64,000 nucleotides of DNA from Serripes groenlandicus. Taxonomy: Eukaryota > Mollusca > Bivalvia > Cardiida > Cardiidae. A program made the position numbers and the translations under genes. The stretch spans positions 37,697,048-37,761,047 of the forward strand of contig JASEVX010000011.1 of the NCBI GenBank assembly GCA_031761405.1, read 5' to 3'. Below, one piece after another: positions 10,401-20,066 of this stretch (the first letter of the stretch is position 1; every line of letters begins with the position of its first letter). The notes under the pieces were generated by a model that did no database searches, had not been told where the DNA came from, and saw only the letters and a list, made by a program, of their open reading frames with translations.

Positions 10401-11528
10401 GTGATTAATTTATACTTAAGTGATTTATAAACTGTTAACCATGCTCTGTCTATTACCCAGGAATAGTGGATCCGTGGCCGGTATCGTCGTAGCGGCAGTC
10501 TTTTTAAAAGTTTGCTTTTGGGTGTGCTGCCGTTACTTCGTTCGGCGTCGCCGACAAACTGTCCTCGTACAGCATGGCTCATGCCCACAGACAACAGGTA
10601 ATTTGTTTTGTTTTATCGAGGGAATAGCCATGGACTACAGGGCTGCAGAAGTCGTAAAGAGGTTGTTATTCTTTCAAAGCTTAAACCAAAATGTAAGGCG
10701 TTTGTTACCAGTAAAGACCAAGGTCAGCCAGCGCATTTGTTCGTTCTGAGATGGCCCTTCACTGTTCGTCTGTTGGCAATAGAAAGCTAAAATAAACTTC
10801 TGTAGGCCAGTTTCTATTTGGATATATAAGAATATGATACGATTCAGAGAGGGTCACTCCAATTTTGATATGACATGTGCTCTATAAAAACAGTATGTGC
10901 ATTAGTGCCGTTTGTTTATTGATGTCACTTTTAAGTGCAAAAGGTTTTAAGAATCGCTGACATATGCATTTAATATCATGAACTTTTGTCAAAACTTATC
11001 ATAATCTCATGACACCACATAAAAGGTCGTCTCAAATTGACCATTAACATTTAAATATTGATGAGTAGGTAATCAGTTTAGTCCAATTAAATTGTACAAT
11101 ATATCCAATGCTTGACCTTCACTGATTCTCTATTTCGCTATTAATATTACTCCCCTTCTGATACTTAACGATTTTGTAGGCTGCAATTTGATTGGGTAAT
11201 ACATAGGTCGAAATGAGACGAACTTTGGTAGGCAGGCATCATTTTTTATACGAGCCTTTGCTGCTAAGTTTAGATCTGATTTTTATGAATCTGCACTTAT
11301 GATAAAAACCAGTATTCTTTTTACTATTTTTTAGTGTCAGTGAACCAATCCCATTCAGGCTATGACCAACAACGTCCAATGCTTTATGCAACACCCATGC
11401 CGGGTCCAATGCCTAAAGAAATGCCCATGCCGGGTCCAATGCCGAACGGCCAGTTCACACAACAACAAATGGGTCCAGGTGCCCCTCCGCCGTACGAGCA
11501 GCCGTCCGCCTTCCCACCACCGAAATAG
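1418..11528 (+). CDS. CYYR1-like small single-pass membrane protein, five exons
   Basis: Five exons (1418-1469, 5881-5887, 8645-8719, 10461-10597, 11335-11528) join in frame to 154 predicted residues. All have GT donors and AG acceptors. Order: a hydrophobic signal peptide (about 1-20, ending near VGIYAG); a short Cys/Tyr/Gly-rich ectodomain with a CxxxC spacing and two CC pairs; a membrane helix (about GSVAGIVVAAVF); juxtamembrane VCCRY and RRRR; then a tail with two PMPGPMP repeats and PPPYEQP. The PPxY motif suggests binding to WW-domain proteins such as NEDD4-type ligases. This order, and the length as I recall it, match cysteine and tyrosine-rich protein 1. Function is not established from sequence. 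A related Shisa/VOPP1-type adaptor is the main alternative. Confidence 0.78.
1655..1905 (+). repeat. Two adjacent SINE 3' tails
   Basis: Bases about 1655-1785 match the 3' half of the SINE at 48265-48555, including 'gccgtgatataactgaaatatcgttgaaaa'-type sequence. Bases about 1815-1905 match, in reverse complement, the tail of the SINE at 57955-58190 ('gcgcgctaaatgacctt', 'gatgcgccataaaacaata') and end in an ATTC repeat. Confidence 0.6.
2140..2375 (-). repeat. tRNA-derived SINE, nearly full length
   Basis: On the minus strand a tRNA-like head is followed by the family's conserved 3' part ending in the 'gccgtgatatgactgaaa' motif. The B box appears on the plus strand as 'gggttcgaactc'. It lies within intron 1 of the CYYR1-like gene. 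Confidence 0.6.
2428..2693. repeat. Foldback element FB-A, copy 2
   Basis: It begins 'gagccatcccacgaaaaaacc' minus one base and ends in the inverted form 'ggttttctcgtgggacggctc'-type sequence. The internal 'gactctgcgtaatgtatcga' block recurs inverted near 2640-2670. It lies in intron 1. Confidence 0.72.
2725..2955 (+). repeat. Decayed SINE pieces
   Basis: A minus-strand B-box-like segment (plus strand 'ggaatcgaaccc', about 2740) is followed by a plus-strand SINE 3' tail (about 2860-2950, 'gtcatgatataactaaac', 'gttgaaggctgcgt') ending in a short (AAAC)n run. Confidence 0.45.
3130..4710 (+). mobile_element. Non-autonomous DNA element, copy A (truncated)
   Basis: From 'cggcgtcagtatgggatagg' onward this matches the element at 45055-47516 block by block: 'gtgacgtaatcgaaaaggga', 'aataaattgtatt', 'aaacttaaaacgttcctcc', and the 4450-4700 tail. 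No transposase frame is present. The GC-rich terminal repeat seen in the other copy is absent at the right end, so this copy is truncated or older. Confidence 0.6.
3487..3745. repeat. Foldback insertion inside copy A
   Basis: The left arm 'catcctcggtacccaggc' with 'attcataaaatatatgatac' recurs as its reverse complement near 3690-3742. The arms are about 55 bp and closely matched, with about 150 bp between them. It sits where the sister copy at 45 kb carries a different inserted element. Confidence 0.65.
4780..5110. repeat. Dispersed repeat segments, no gene
   Basis: The segment 'taacccttttccac..gtctgcagcagacga' belongs to a repeat also seen near 12.8, 21.9, 23.9, 51.5 and 52.2 kb. The segment 'acgagctgtctcacctgaaa' recurs near 34.4 and 34.9 kb. 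An exon-like interval at 4912-4955 has acceptor and donor signals but breaks the host gene frame. Confidence 0.45.
5132..5385. repeat. Foldback element FB-A, copy 3
   Basis: Inverted ends 'tgagccgtcccgcgagaaaa' and 'tttctcgtggaactgctcat' flank the usual internal blocks. It lies in intron 1 of the CYYR1-like gene. Confidence 0.72.
5555..5665 (-). repeat. SINE 3' fragment
   Basis: The plus strand reads 'cagttatatcacgtcgacag' then 'gtgatccctcagtaaac', which is the reverse complement of the common SINE 3' half. No tRNA head is visible. Confidence 0.5.
5881..5887 (+). CDS. CYYR1-like gene, predicted 7-nt microexon
   Basis: The seven bases ATGCTGG sit between a strong pyrimidine-rich acceptor (…cttttttcag, ending 5880) and a consensus donor GTGAGT (5888). 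Exon 1 ends in phase 1 and the next exon needs phase 2, and exactly seven bases repair that shift. The junction reads VGI-YAGEY, which also makes a good signal-peptidase site. This is an inference from frame and splice signals; no transcript was available. Confidence 0.6.
5925..6110 (+). repeat. (TCTG)n-like microsatellite
   Basis: Imperfect TCTG/TCTC tetranucleotide runs fill the start of intron 2, beginning about 40 bases after the microexon donor. Confidence 0.85.
6191..6485 (+). repeat. 62-bp tandem repeat, about five copies
   Basis: 'aagtctggtacc' recurs at 6191, 6252, 6314, 6376 and 6438, giving a 61-62 bp period. Each unit contains 'gttctttagtaaattagt' and 'cgtctggcatgaacc'. The copies differ by only a few substitutions. 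Confidence 0.85.
6942..7190. repeat. Foldback element FB-A, copy 4
   Basis: It opens 'gagccattccacgagaaaac' and closes with the inverted 'tttctcgtggaacggcccat'. Internal blocks are conserved. Confidence 0.72.
7245..7480 (+). repeat. Full-length tRNA-derived SINE
   Basis: This is the clearest complete SINE in the window. The tRNA-like head has an A box (TGGTAGAGTGG) and B box (GTGTTCGATACCC). A middle domain with 'gagtgcccctgggcaagg' follows, and the tail ends 'gttgaaaacggcgttaaacc'. It is likely pol III transcribed and LINE mobilised, as is usual for SINEs. Confidence 0.75.
7681..8224. other. Intronic stretch, nothing recognised
   Basis: AT-rich DNA in intron 2 of the CYYR1-like gene, with no repeat, exon or RNA gene that I can support. 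Confidence 0.5.
8225..8620 (+). repeat. Degenerate tandem repeat, three copies
   Basis: The block 'gatgacgat…cagatcagtctgtgttatacatag' recurs near 8316, 8414 and 8550 at uneven spacing of about 98 and 136 bases. It ends about 25 bases before the exon at 8645. Confidence 0.55.
8645..8719 (+). CDS. CYYR1-like gene, exon 3 (Cys-rich ectodomain)
   Basis: The acceptor is a T9GACAG run. The 25-codon exon encodes the Cys/Tyr/Gly-rich stretch (CNGYCESGCCGYECC) and ends in phase 2 at GTAAGT. It joins the 10461 exon through an ATG codon split two bases and one base. Confidence 0.72.
8755..9990 (+). repeat. ~70-bp tandem array, about ten copies, in intron 3
   Basis: The unit contains 'gtgactcctctttttaag', 'tcattatcggttttactcag' and 'aatattgacctgttcttta'. 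Copies begin near 8757, 8826, 8897 and 8966, then resume near 9629 after an inserted foldback element. The units are highly similar. Confidence 0.85.
9041..9621. mobile_element. 581-bp foldback element inserted in the tandem array
   Basis: The left end (gctgtgtgaagtta..taaacatacgacattc) and right end are about 55-bp terminal inverted repeats rich in the heptamer GACATTC. Internal inverted pairs also fold: 'agtggaacaacggcctta' near 9253 pairs with the segment near 9325-9345. The sequence TTTTGTG flanks both sides, as expected of a target duplication. No transposase is encoded. Confidence 0.75.
10461..10597 (+). CDS. CYYR1-like gene, exon 4 (membrane helix)
   Basis: The acceptor is ttacccag (10460) and the donor GTAATT (10598). 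It encodes the membrane segment GSVAGIVVAAVFLKVCFWV, then CCRY and a basic RRRR stop-transfer cluster. It starts in phase 2 and ends in phase 1, and both neighbours fit. Confidence 0.78.
11335..11528 (+). CDS. CYYR1-like gene, terminal exon (Pro-rich tail)
   Basis: After acceptor tttttag the frame gives a Gln/Pro/Met-rich cytoplasmic tail with two PMPGPMP units, a PPPYEQP motif and a final FPPPK before TAG at 11526-11528. The PPxY is a likely WW-domain ligand. Confidence 0.78.
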
Positions 11529-11717
11529 TTACAATTCCGTTTCGACTCTGACTTTAGTATATCCTGTATACATTGAACTGCCGTATGATGATTACAAATA
11601 CCGAATCAGGTTACATAAAATACATAGTTCCCTCAACTACAATAATTATCTCCCTTGTCGTCCAATTTGATAGGCAAATTAACTATATGTTGACAATGGA
11701 AATAGCAAATATAATTA

Positions 11718-11723
11718 AATAAA
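11718..11723 (+). terminator. Candidate polyadenylation signal for the CYYR1-like gene
   Basis: AATAAA lies about 190 bases after the stop codon in AT-rich sequence. Another AATAAA-like site lies near 12510, so the true 3' end is uncertain. Confidence 0.4.
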
Positions 11724-11729
11724 AACATT

Positions 11730-14230
11730 GTATGTGCAAAAATAATCAAATCAAGAAGTCGATATAATCAGATCATCCAAAGGCATCAATTACATATGGT
11801 TGTCAAACTCCAATTCCTTTGTCTTTTCCTAATGATCACATTCTTTTAAAAATATCAATGCTCATCATATTTGCCTATCAAAATGACAGGCAAGGGAAAT
11901 AATAAATGTAGTTGTTGCATATGTGTATACAGTGGATTCGTGATTACCCGAATTTCAAAGTGACAACACCGTACTTTTTAGTGTTTACAGCTTTGTAATT
12001 CATTTATTCTCAATAGTTGTTTATTATGCAAATAACAAACAAGCAGGTGATCAACTCTTATCAAGAAAATAGCTCAACGCTAGTTTTGAGTACTCGTAAA
12101 AGCAATCAGAACTGTTGCTACGTTGTTTTAAAAAGAAAGATCCCGTTCCAGAAAATTCTTCGAGTTTAATGATGTATTCGAATTAGGGATGTCAACGGTT
12201 TCTGAGGCCTCTTCAGCAGACGGCGTTTTGAGTCAAAACGAGCACTTTCTCCTTGTGTCATCATCTCTTTTTAATTATTGTACTTTCATTTCAAGGAAGT
12301 TCCCAAACGTGTTCAGGAATGTTTTCAAATTCGTCTGCTACAGATTCGTGGTATGAGGGAAAGGGTTAACACAGTGTTCGGCATAATGTTGTTCCATAAA
12401 CTCTTACATTGTTAAATTATTGTAAATTCATCTAAACAAAATCCATTTCTCCGTTTGTACTGTTTGTATTTTCTTTCTTTGCTATGAACATATTGTTTGT
12501 TGTCTTATTCAATAAAATATATTGATATGAATGGCCTACCCTTTACAATTAATCGGTCTGATTAACATAATGTATCGACTATAGACACTTTGTTTTGCTA
12601 GCAGTTCGTCCCGTTAACTGTTAGCATAAACAAACAACCACTTAATGACTACTGTGGCAGGTTTATACATATAAATTCACCATATATGATACGTAGAAAC
12701 AATATGCATGTTCCCACATACAACAAATCTGCAAAAAATGGGAAAAGAAATTACATCAATGAAAGTATAATTATTGATTATAATTAAAAACACTGTGGTA
12801 AAAGGGGAAATTGCTTATCATGAGCAATGTCTCCCTTTGCCAGTATTTTCAAAAAGTCGTCTGCTGCAGAGGCGTCTGTCGGTCATAATGCGTCTATATG
12901 AGATTAAAGGGTTAAGATCTGAAGAAGCATAATAAAACGCAACAAAAAAACCACTAATATAATGCAGGTGGGTAGCGATTGTGCTGTCTCCTGGATGATC
13001 TCCGGTTTTGCATCATGTAACAGTGTTCAATCTAGGATATGAAAAAAAGGTGGCAATTGTATCCGAAAATTGATTTTATGAACAAAATGGGGCCTTTTTT
13101 CTTCTTTGTCTATGTAAAAAATCCCTCCTCTTCCATATAAAGGGTGTGGGTGTGTGTGTGTGGGGGGGGGGGGGGGGGGGATTCAAAACAGTGTGAGAAT
13201 TAGCAGTATGTATCGGAGCGTTTAACAGCGATTTTCACTGTATTTTAGTTATATCGCGGAATTAAATGCTCCTTGCCTCGAGTATCCTGGCTCGTTCTCA
13301 TACCAGTACTCCACATATCAATGTCACATTTACATATATACATAGTTCGCAAAACTACAATGATAACCTCCCTAGTAGGCAATTTGTATAGATAGATATG
13401 ATTAGCATACGGTCAGATGTTCCATAGGCGACGATTATAGCGTTGTGGGCTATGACTCTTTCCAAATAACCAAGAAACCTATATTCAATTAAAGTTCATT
13501 CTTAAACTAAACAAAACACAAACATATATGACGTAAAATCAAATGTTTTTTTTTTTACAAATCAGTCAGAGGGTATTCAATTTTATTAAATACACTTTCA
13601 ACTTTCAACTAAATCATTATTGTCCAATGGGAGACCACTTTAGTCCTATTGATTCATCTGACTTGCTTCCCTTTGCCCGTTAGTATAGTATATATTAAAA
13701 GAAATCAGAGAAATGCAATTTCTAACACTATTGACAATTTCTCTTCTATACACAAAGAAGGATTTTAGCGTGATCTAAATGCAGTATTTCACTCTAAATT
13801 TCCGGAACTATTTTTGGCTGTTGAAATTCCCTCCCGAGTATTTTTCATACAACGTTTCTCAGAGCGCATGCGTTACTACGTTGGGCATGACATTTTATGA
13901 ATGAAGTCACAAGATTTTGTTGTAAATGCCGTTTGGAAATTTGAATTTGACGCGGTCGAAAACGTTGTGTCAGAATGAGACAGTAACAAATTGCCCATGA
14001 TGAGTTCATGAACAATTGAAAAGGGTATAATAAAAATAAAATGTTCGTAGACTGTTAATACAACTGATTTCAAATTGTTTTGTTAGTTGAAAAAATCGAA
14101 TATTTCCAAAACAAATACAATGGGGAGTAAAGATAGAATAGCCTATACATGATTTTATCAAGGAAAACAACGTCATGTCAAAACCTAGTTCCCCCTTAAT
14201 GTGTATCCCTTTAAGTTATAAACAAGTGCT
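11730..14230. other. No gene seen; dispersed repeats and a poly-G run
   Basis: Bases about 12780-12920 carry the 'gaaattgc..atgagcaatgtctccc' dispersed repeat with 'gtcgtctgctgcagagg'. A GT run turns into about 20 consecutive G near 13159-13180. Short open frames near 13.9 kb have no supporting features. Confidence 0.5.
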
Positions 14231-14254
14231 AGAATTTAAATAGATATCATTTTG

Positions 14255-14585
14255 AGTGATATACCGGCTGTTATATCACGATGTGTCGTTCAGGTGTGTA
14301 TAAATTAATCACTCAGGCCATTCGGCCTTCGTGATTAATTACTACACACCTGAGCTCCCAATCGTGATATACGAGCCAGTAGACCTATATCACTCAAAAT
14401 GATATTACCTAATTAGACAACTCAGTGGAATTTTAGTGATATAGGTCTACCGGCTCGTATATCACGATGTGTCGTTCAGGTGTGTATAAATTAATCACTC
14501 AGGCCATTCGGCCTTCGTAATTATAATTACTACACACCTGAACTCCCAATCGTGATATACGAGCCGGTAGACCTATATCACTCAA
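14255..14585. repeat. Two tandem copies of a perfect hairpin element
   Basis: Each ~145-bp copy folds on itself. 'gtgatataggtctaccggct' at the left pairs with its inverse at the right, around a centre 'caggccattcggccttcg'. The copies sit at about 14255-14397 and 14433-14585, separated by 'gacaactcagtgg' spacer sequence that also follows the second copy. Confidence 0.75.
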
Positions 14586-15037
14586 AATGAGATCTATTTC
14601 CTTATTAGACAACTCAGTGGAATTTTAGTTTGACAACCATATTTGTGGCTGGCAAACTAATCCGTAACAGCACCATAAATTGAATCAACTAAAAACTAAT
14701 GGAGCTACAGTTCTAGTGTGTTGTCAGAAGATGCATTTACGACTCAATTATATGAAGACAGACAGTGAAAGCTCTGAGCAGCATATGCGTCACTTTAGTC
14801 CCAAACAAGCGGCGATGACCTAGTTACTATTTATAGTAACTCATTTGCATATAAGCGATATATGACCATGACGCATGCGTGGCGGCCATTTTAGGCATCA
14901 CGTCGTCCATCTTGGATTTTTATATTTAGAATGACAACATAGGGCTATATTAAGAATGATCCCGTTGTTTGAATTTTTAGTTACTGATGTATACATACTA
15001 GTGCTTTGGCTTACACGAATAGTTTTGAGACACAAAG

Positions 15038-15230
15038 ATGTTTAAACAGAAAACTGCTTATAAAAAGTGTTGTTTAAAATGTAACGAAATCGAATTATGT
15101 TATGTTTTTTCTTGACGATATGTTTTTCTGGGATTTGTGTATTTCGGACGGATACCTCTGTATTTCTTGTTTTGAATTCATAAAGCGGAAGAGTTTTACA
15201 TATGCAATAAAGTAAGATCAACTTCGGTAT
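15038..15230 (+). pseudogene. Frameshifted relic of a CxxC small-protein family (left arm)
   Basis: The ATG at 15038 opens a frame with CCLKC and then LCYVFS before a stop. A shift of frame gives MFFWDLCISDGYLCISCFE. The two intact genes at 62282-62494 and 62570-62827 carry the same pattern (CFRCK, KYCYMF, ISDGYICISCFEII). This is a broken relative, with the frameshift shared by the mirror copy. Function unknown. Confidence 0.6.
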
Positions 15231-15454
15231 TATATAGAAAGTCATTTAGGAATCGTTCAAAAATTCAAAACCGAACTGGACTTGACGATGTTGACTCCAT
15301 AATGTTGCGAGCTCAAATGACATATTCTACAATGCGCATGTCACGTGATGTTTTCTCATATCAACCTGGTGACCATTTCACAATAACCATCAGCTATTTC
15401 ATCAGAAACGTCAAGTTGTGCACCAGGTGTGTGTGAACTTTTTGTGTTGTTTAC

Positions 15455-15860
15455 GGAGGCGGCACTATTTTACGACAGGCTGCCTGAGTAACAAAACATG
15501 GCGGCACTATTTTGAACAATAGTCTTTGTTAACTCATCGTTTGTGATCTGTTGATATGCGTTGAGACGGGACTATTTACGACAGACTCTCTGAGTAACAA
15601 AAGCGTAGTGGAACTATTTCAAACAATAGGCTTTGTTTACCCTCACGAGATGTCATATTGATCTGCGGTGAGTCGGCACTATTGGAGACAGGCTCTCTGA
15701 GTAACAAAACATGGCGGAACTATTTTAAATAATAGGCTTTGTTAACTCGGTGCTGGTGATCAATCGAAATGCGTTGAATCGGCACTATTGGAGACAGGCT
15801 CTCTGAGTAACAAAACATGGCGGAACTATTTCGAACAATAGTCTTTGTTATCCCACCGGA
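15455..15860 (+). repeat. ~107-bp tandem repeat, four copies (left arm)
   Basis: Units carry 'ggcactattggagacaggct', 'ctctgagtaacaaaacatgg' and 'aacaatagtctttgtt', starting near 15460, 15565, 15673 and 15779. It is mirrored at about 32025-32430. Confidence 0.8.
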
Positions 15861-16015
15861 CATATGAGCAATGGCTCGGCAAACCTAATGAGTATATAAA
15901 TGACTGCTGTGGATCATAGCTCATCATGTTCCATATACACAACGAGAATTGTGTGGAAAGGGGCGAAAAGTACATAAAGAACAAGTAAGTCTCTTTTTAG
16001 ATTTTTTTTTTTTTT

Positions 16016-16110
16016 ATATAAATAAATGATATGTTGTTATGTGTGTATGTACGTGAGCGTGTGTGTGTGTGCGTGCGTGTGTGCGTGCGTGCACGTACGT
16101 TCGTGTGTGG
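16016..16110 (+). repeat. GT-rich microsatellite (left arm)
   Basis: A T-run is followed by GTGT/GCGT/GTACGT dinucleotide-like sequence. It is mirrored at about 31770-31865. Confidence 0.8.
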
Positions 16111-16147
16111 ATTAAATATGAAAATTGCAGTATCACAATTCATTCTA

Positions 16148-18673
16148 TTAAGTAAGGTCATATAAATGTGTAACACTTGAATGTCGTGTTATGTTAGCAC
16201 CTCTAGCTGCTGCACACAATGTAAATTCGGGGTAGCCGCAAAGGTTCTCTAACAAATGAGATATTAAACCATTCAAATATCCACACGTTTGTAACCATAA
16301 CGGACCGTGGTGAACTGATGGCAGCAACGCATGTGCTATTTCATGCAAAAGTGTTGAGACAAATTGCATTTCACCTATATTGCATGTACTTATGTGAATA
16401 GAATGAGCTGCATTACTGCTGCAATCAAATTGAGTGTATGCGTAACATCTGCTAAAATCATGTTCATGAATAAAAATGCTTAATGTGTTGAAGTTGACAT
16501 GCCGGGTTCTCAATACTGATTTAAGGCAACCAATTATTTGAAAAGAAAAGAAAAAAAAAAAACATCAATGAGAATTTAAAATAATTTACAACATGTGACG
16601 CCTGGAAACGAATCCAATGTTTTCCAGAGGTAATAAAGAAAAAAGAAACGCATTTTAGAGTATACAAAATATACAGAAACGTATCTGGGTGGTCCCAAAA
16701 CCTATGATTTTAAACTTTGAAATTACACCTACAAATAACTGCAGTGTCATGTGATCAAACGGTCATACAACGGAAACCGGTGTCTCAAGAAAACACACAT
16801 GTAAACCACAAACACTGTTTTAAACGCAAGTACATACACGCACGTACATACACGTACACAAGTACATACACGCACGCAAGTACATACACGCACGCAAGTA
16901 CATACACGCACGTAAGTACATACACGCGCGCAAGAACATACAAGCACGCAAGTACATACACGCACGTACATACACGTACACACCACGACGACTCAAGAAA
17001 ACACACATGTAAACCACAAACGTTGTTCTACATGCACACGTACGCACGTAAACGCACGCACATGCACTCACGAAAGAACATACACGCACGTACATGCAAA
17101 CAAGAATATACACGCACGTACATACACGCACGCAAGTACATACACGCACGCAAGTACATACACACACGTACATACACGTACACACACGTACGTACGTACG
17201 CACCACGACGACTTAAGAAAACACTCATGTAAACCACAAACGTTGTTCTACATGCACGTACACACACGTACGTACGTACGCACCACGACGACTTAAGAAA
17301 ACACTCATGTAAACCACAAACGTTGTTCTACATACACACGTCGCACGTAAACGCACGCACATACACTCACGCAACAGCATACACGCACGTACATGCAAAC
17401 AAGAATATACACGCACGTACATACACGCACGCAAGTACATACACTCACGCAACAACATACACGCACGTACATGCAAACAAGAATATACACGCACGTACAG
17501 GCACACAATAATATACACGCACGTACATGCACGTACCACGGCGACTTAAGAAAACACTCATGTAAACCACAAACGTTGTTCTACATGCACACGTCGCACG
17601 TAAACGCACGCACATACACTCACGCAACAGCATACACGCACGTACATGCAAACAAGAATATACACGCACGTACATACACGCACGCAAGTACATACACTCA
17701 CGCAACAACATACACGCACGTACATGCAAACAAGAATATACACGCACGTACAGGCACACAATAATATACACGCACGTACATGCACGTACCACGGCGACTT
17801 AAGAAAACACTCATGTAAACCACAAACGTTGTTCTACATGCACACGTCGCACGTAAACGCACGCACATACACTCACGCAACAACATACACGCACGTACAT
17901 GCAAACAAGAATATACACGCACGTACATACATACACGCACGCAAGTACATACACGCACGCAAGTACATACACTCACGTACATGCAAACAAGAATATACAC
18001 GCACGTACAGGCACACAAGAATATACACGCACGTACATGCACGTACTCGCACTCAAGTACGTACACGCACGTACATACACGTACACACACGCATGTGCAT
18101 GCACGCTCACATTCACGCACACGTACGTACGTACATGCATGTACACACATCGCACGTAATAGAGTGTTTAAAATTCAGACGCATATTGGTTTCCAGATAA
18201 AAAACACTCACGCTCGTACAATTGATCGCACGCATTAATACTCATCAGTTAATTTCAGTATAAAACACAACAGATATATTAAACTTACCACGTGTGTCAA
18301 GCGTAGGGCGTTGTCCATGCTGACATTATCTGAAGGGCTGTCTGTTATGAAGTTGTTCCTCTTCATGAATGCCACTTGGATCATTTGGTTGCTAGGGATG
18401 TTCTGCGTACACCTATGGAGTACCCACCGTTCCGTACCCCTAGCAATAACCTGGATGTTTTGAGTCACCTAAAAAATATAGATATGCATATTTTTTTCCA
18501 GAGGTCAACTGACAAGAATTGTCCGTAAGACAGCATGTTCGACTATTCGGTACTTAAATACTATAATAAAGTAACATAATTTAATTTAATTTATGTGAAA
18601 ATGTCTTAAAAACAACAAAAACACGAACAAACAGAAGGGTGCAAACACTTACCAAATAATTTGGTTCCAGATC
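16148..18673 (-). pseudogene. SprT-like metalloprotease gene fragment, left arm copy
   Basis: Three exons are visible: A (18653-18673, 7 codons), B (18289-18468, 60 codons) and C (16148-16537, 129 codons plus stop), all phase 0. Exon C carries LLHEIAHALLPSVHHGPLW, an HExxH zinc site with a following His and HGPxW, as in SprT-like domains. SprT proteins bind zinc and cleave proteins, often on DNA. Exon A keeps its acceptor (gacag). The exon C acceptor is mutated from CAG to CAA, so this copy should mis-splice. Upstream coding exons were not found. Confidence 0.6.
16800..18160 (-). repeat. AC/GT-rich satellite with ~253-bp higher-order unit (left arm)
   Basis: Short ACGC/ACGT/ACAT motifs make up longer units marked by 'aaaacactcatgtaaaccac' followed by 'aaacgttgttctacat'. 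The marker recurs near 16986, 17211, 17291, 17545 and 17799; the last two are about 253 apart. It lies in the intron between exons B and C. The long open frames here are by-products of the repeat. Confidence 0.9.
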
Positions 18674-18829
18674 CTGTCGACCTCAAAAAGGTCAACAAGT
18701 CATATTAATATAGTAAATATAGTATTGATTAACATATTAAATATTGTTATAAAAAAATCATTATTATTTTGTTTTTGTTTTGGTTCTTAAGAATGACGTC
18801 TTGTCACAGCAAGTTTTTACATGTAACTG

Positions 18830-19610
18830 ATCAAACAACCAACCACACGTGTTTATCAACACATTAGGATTAGCATCGCGAAAGACTGTCTGATGACAGT
18901 AAAAATGGACTAGTAGTACTGGTAACTTAACCCAGGAAACACTGATATATAAATGAAGAAATGTTGAAAACGGTATAAAACACCAAACAACCAACCACAC
19001 GTGTTTATCAACACCTTTGGATTAGCATCGCGAATGACTGTCTGATGTCAGGATAAAAGAGCCAGTAATACTAGTCACTTAACCCAGGAAACACTGATAT
19101 ATAAATGAAGAAATGTTGAAAACGGTATAAAACACCAAACAACCAACCACGCGTTTTTATCAACACCTTAGGATTAGCATCGCGAAAGACTGACTGGTGA
19201 CAGTAAAAATGGACTAGTAGTACTGGTAACTTAACCCAGGAAACACTGATATATAAATGAAGAAATGTTGAAAACGGTATAAAACACCAAACAACCAACC
19301 ACGCGTTTTTATCAACACCTTAGGATTAGCATCGCGAAAGACTGACTGGTGACAGTAAAAATGGACTAGTAGTACTGGTAACTTAACCCAGGAATCACTG
19401 ATATATAAATGAAGAAATGTTGAAAACGGCATAAAACACCAAACAACCAACCACGCGTTTTTATCAACACCTTTGGATGAGCATCGCGAATGACTGTCTG
19501 ATGTCAGGATAAAAGAGCCAGTAATACTTGTCACTTAACCCAGGAATCACTGATATATAAATGAAAAAATGATGAAAACGGCATAAAACACCAAACGACC
19601 AACCGTGATT
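18830..19610 (+). repeat. Tandem array of SINE 3'-tail units (left arm)
   Basis: About five units of roughly 140 bp each contain 'ggattagcatcgcga', 'acttaacccaggaaacac', 'gatatataaatgaag' and 'gttgaaaacggtataaaaca'. This is the 3' half of the SINE at 20365-20600, amplified in tandem without its tRNA head. Confidence 0.8.
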
Positions 19611-20066
19611 TTTTTTGTCCAAGCTGACATTCTCCGAAGGTTTGTCTGTACTGTAGTTGTCTACGTGCTACGTGAGGTATGCACCTATGGAGCACCTGCT
19701 GTTCTCCTACGACCACTTGTTTGTGTGACTGACCTAACAAATAAGAATATACAGTATTTTAACAATCTGTAACTAACAATAGCTTCACATGGGTCATTTT
19801 AATAATATAGTCAACAGTGATAACTGAGATAGTGGTTTGATAGTACAGTAACATAATTTGATATATTTTGTGTGAAAATGCCTTGTATGCAAAGGTTTAA
19901 CCAAATTTTCTAAGTCCAAAAGAGGGAATAGTTCATTCAAAATCTTATATAGAATTATGTTTTTTTTTTTACCTTGTATGCAAATGTCAAGAAATATCAT
20001 CTAATAAGATTGTTCAGTACATAAACACAATTATTAAGCACTTACCAAATACTTTCGTGCCAAATC
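19600..20066 (-). pseudogene. Decayed duplicate of protease exons A and B (left arm)
   Basis: Exon A' (20046-20066) gives DLARKYL against DLEPNYL. Its acceptor dinucleotide reads GG. Exon B' begins near 19733 after 'ttgttag' and shares QVLHRC and ENVSLD-like sequence with exon B, but is frameshifted. The A'-B' pair repeats the A-B arrangement about 1.3 kb upstream, each pair beside a SINE-tail array. Confidence 0.55.

Noticed and set aside
16717..18200. Many overlapping open frames of 60-184 codons on both strands
   Set aside because: They arise from AC/GT simple repeats with few stop codons; compositions are Thr/His/Tyr or Val/Cys/Arg strings that mirror between strands. The same applies to the frames of up to 266 codons in the right arm.
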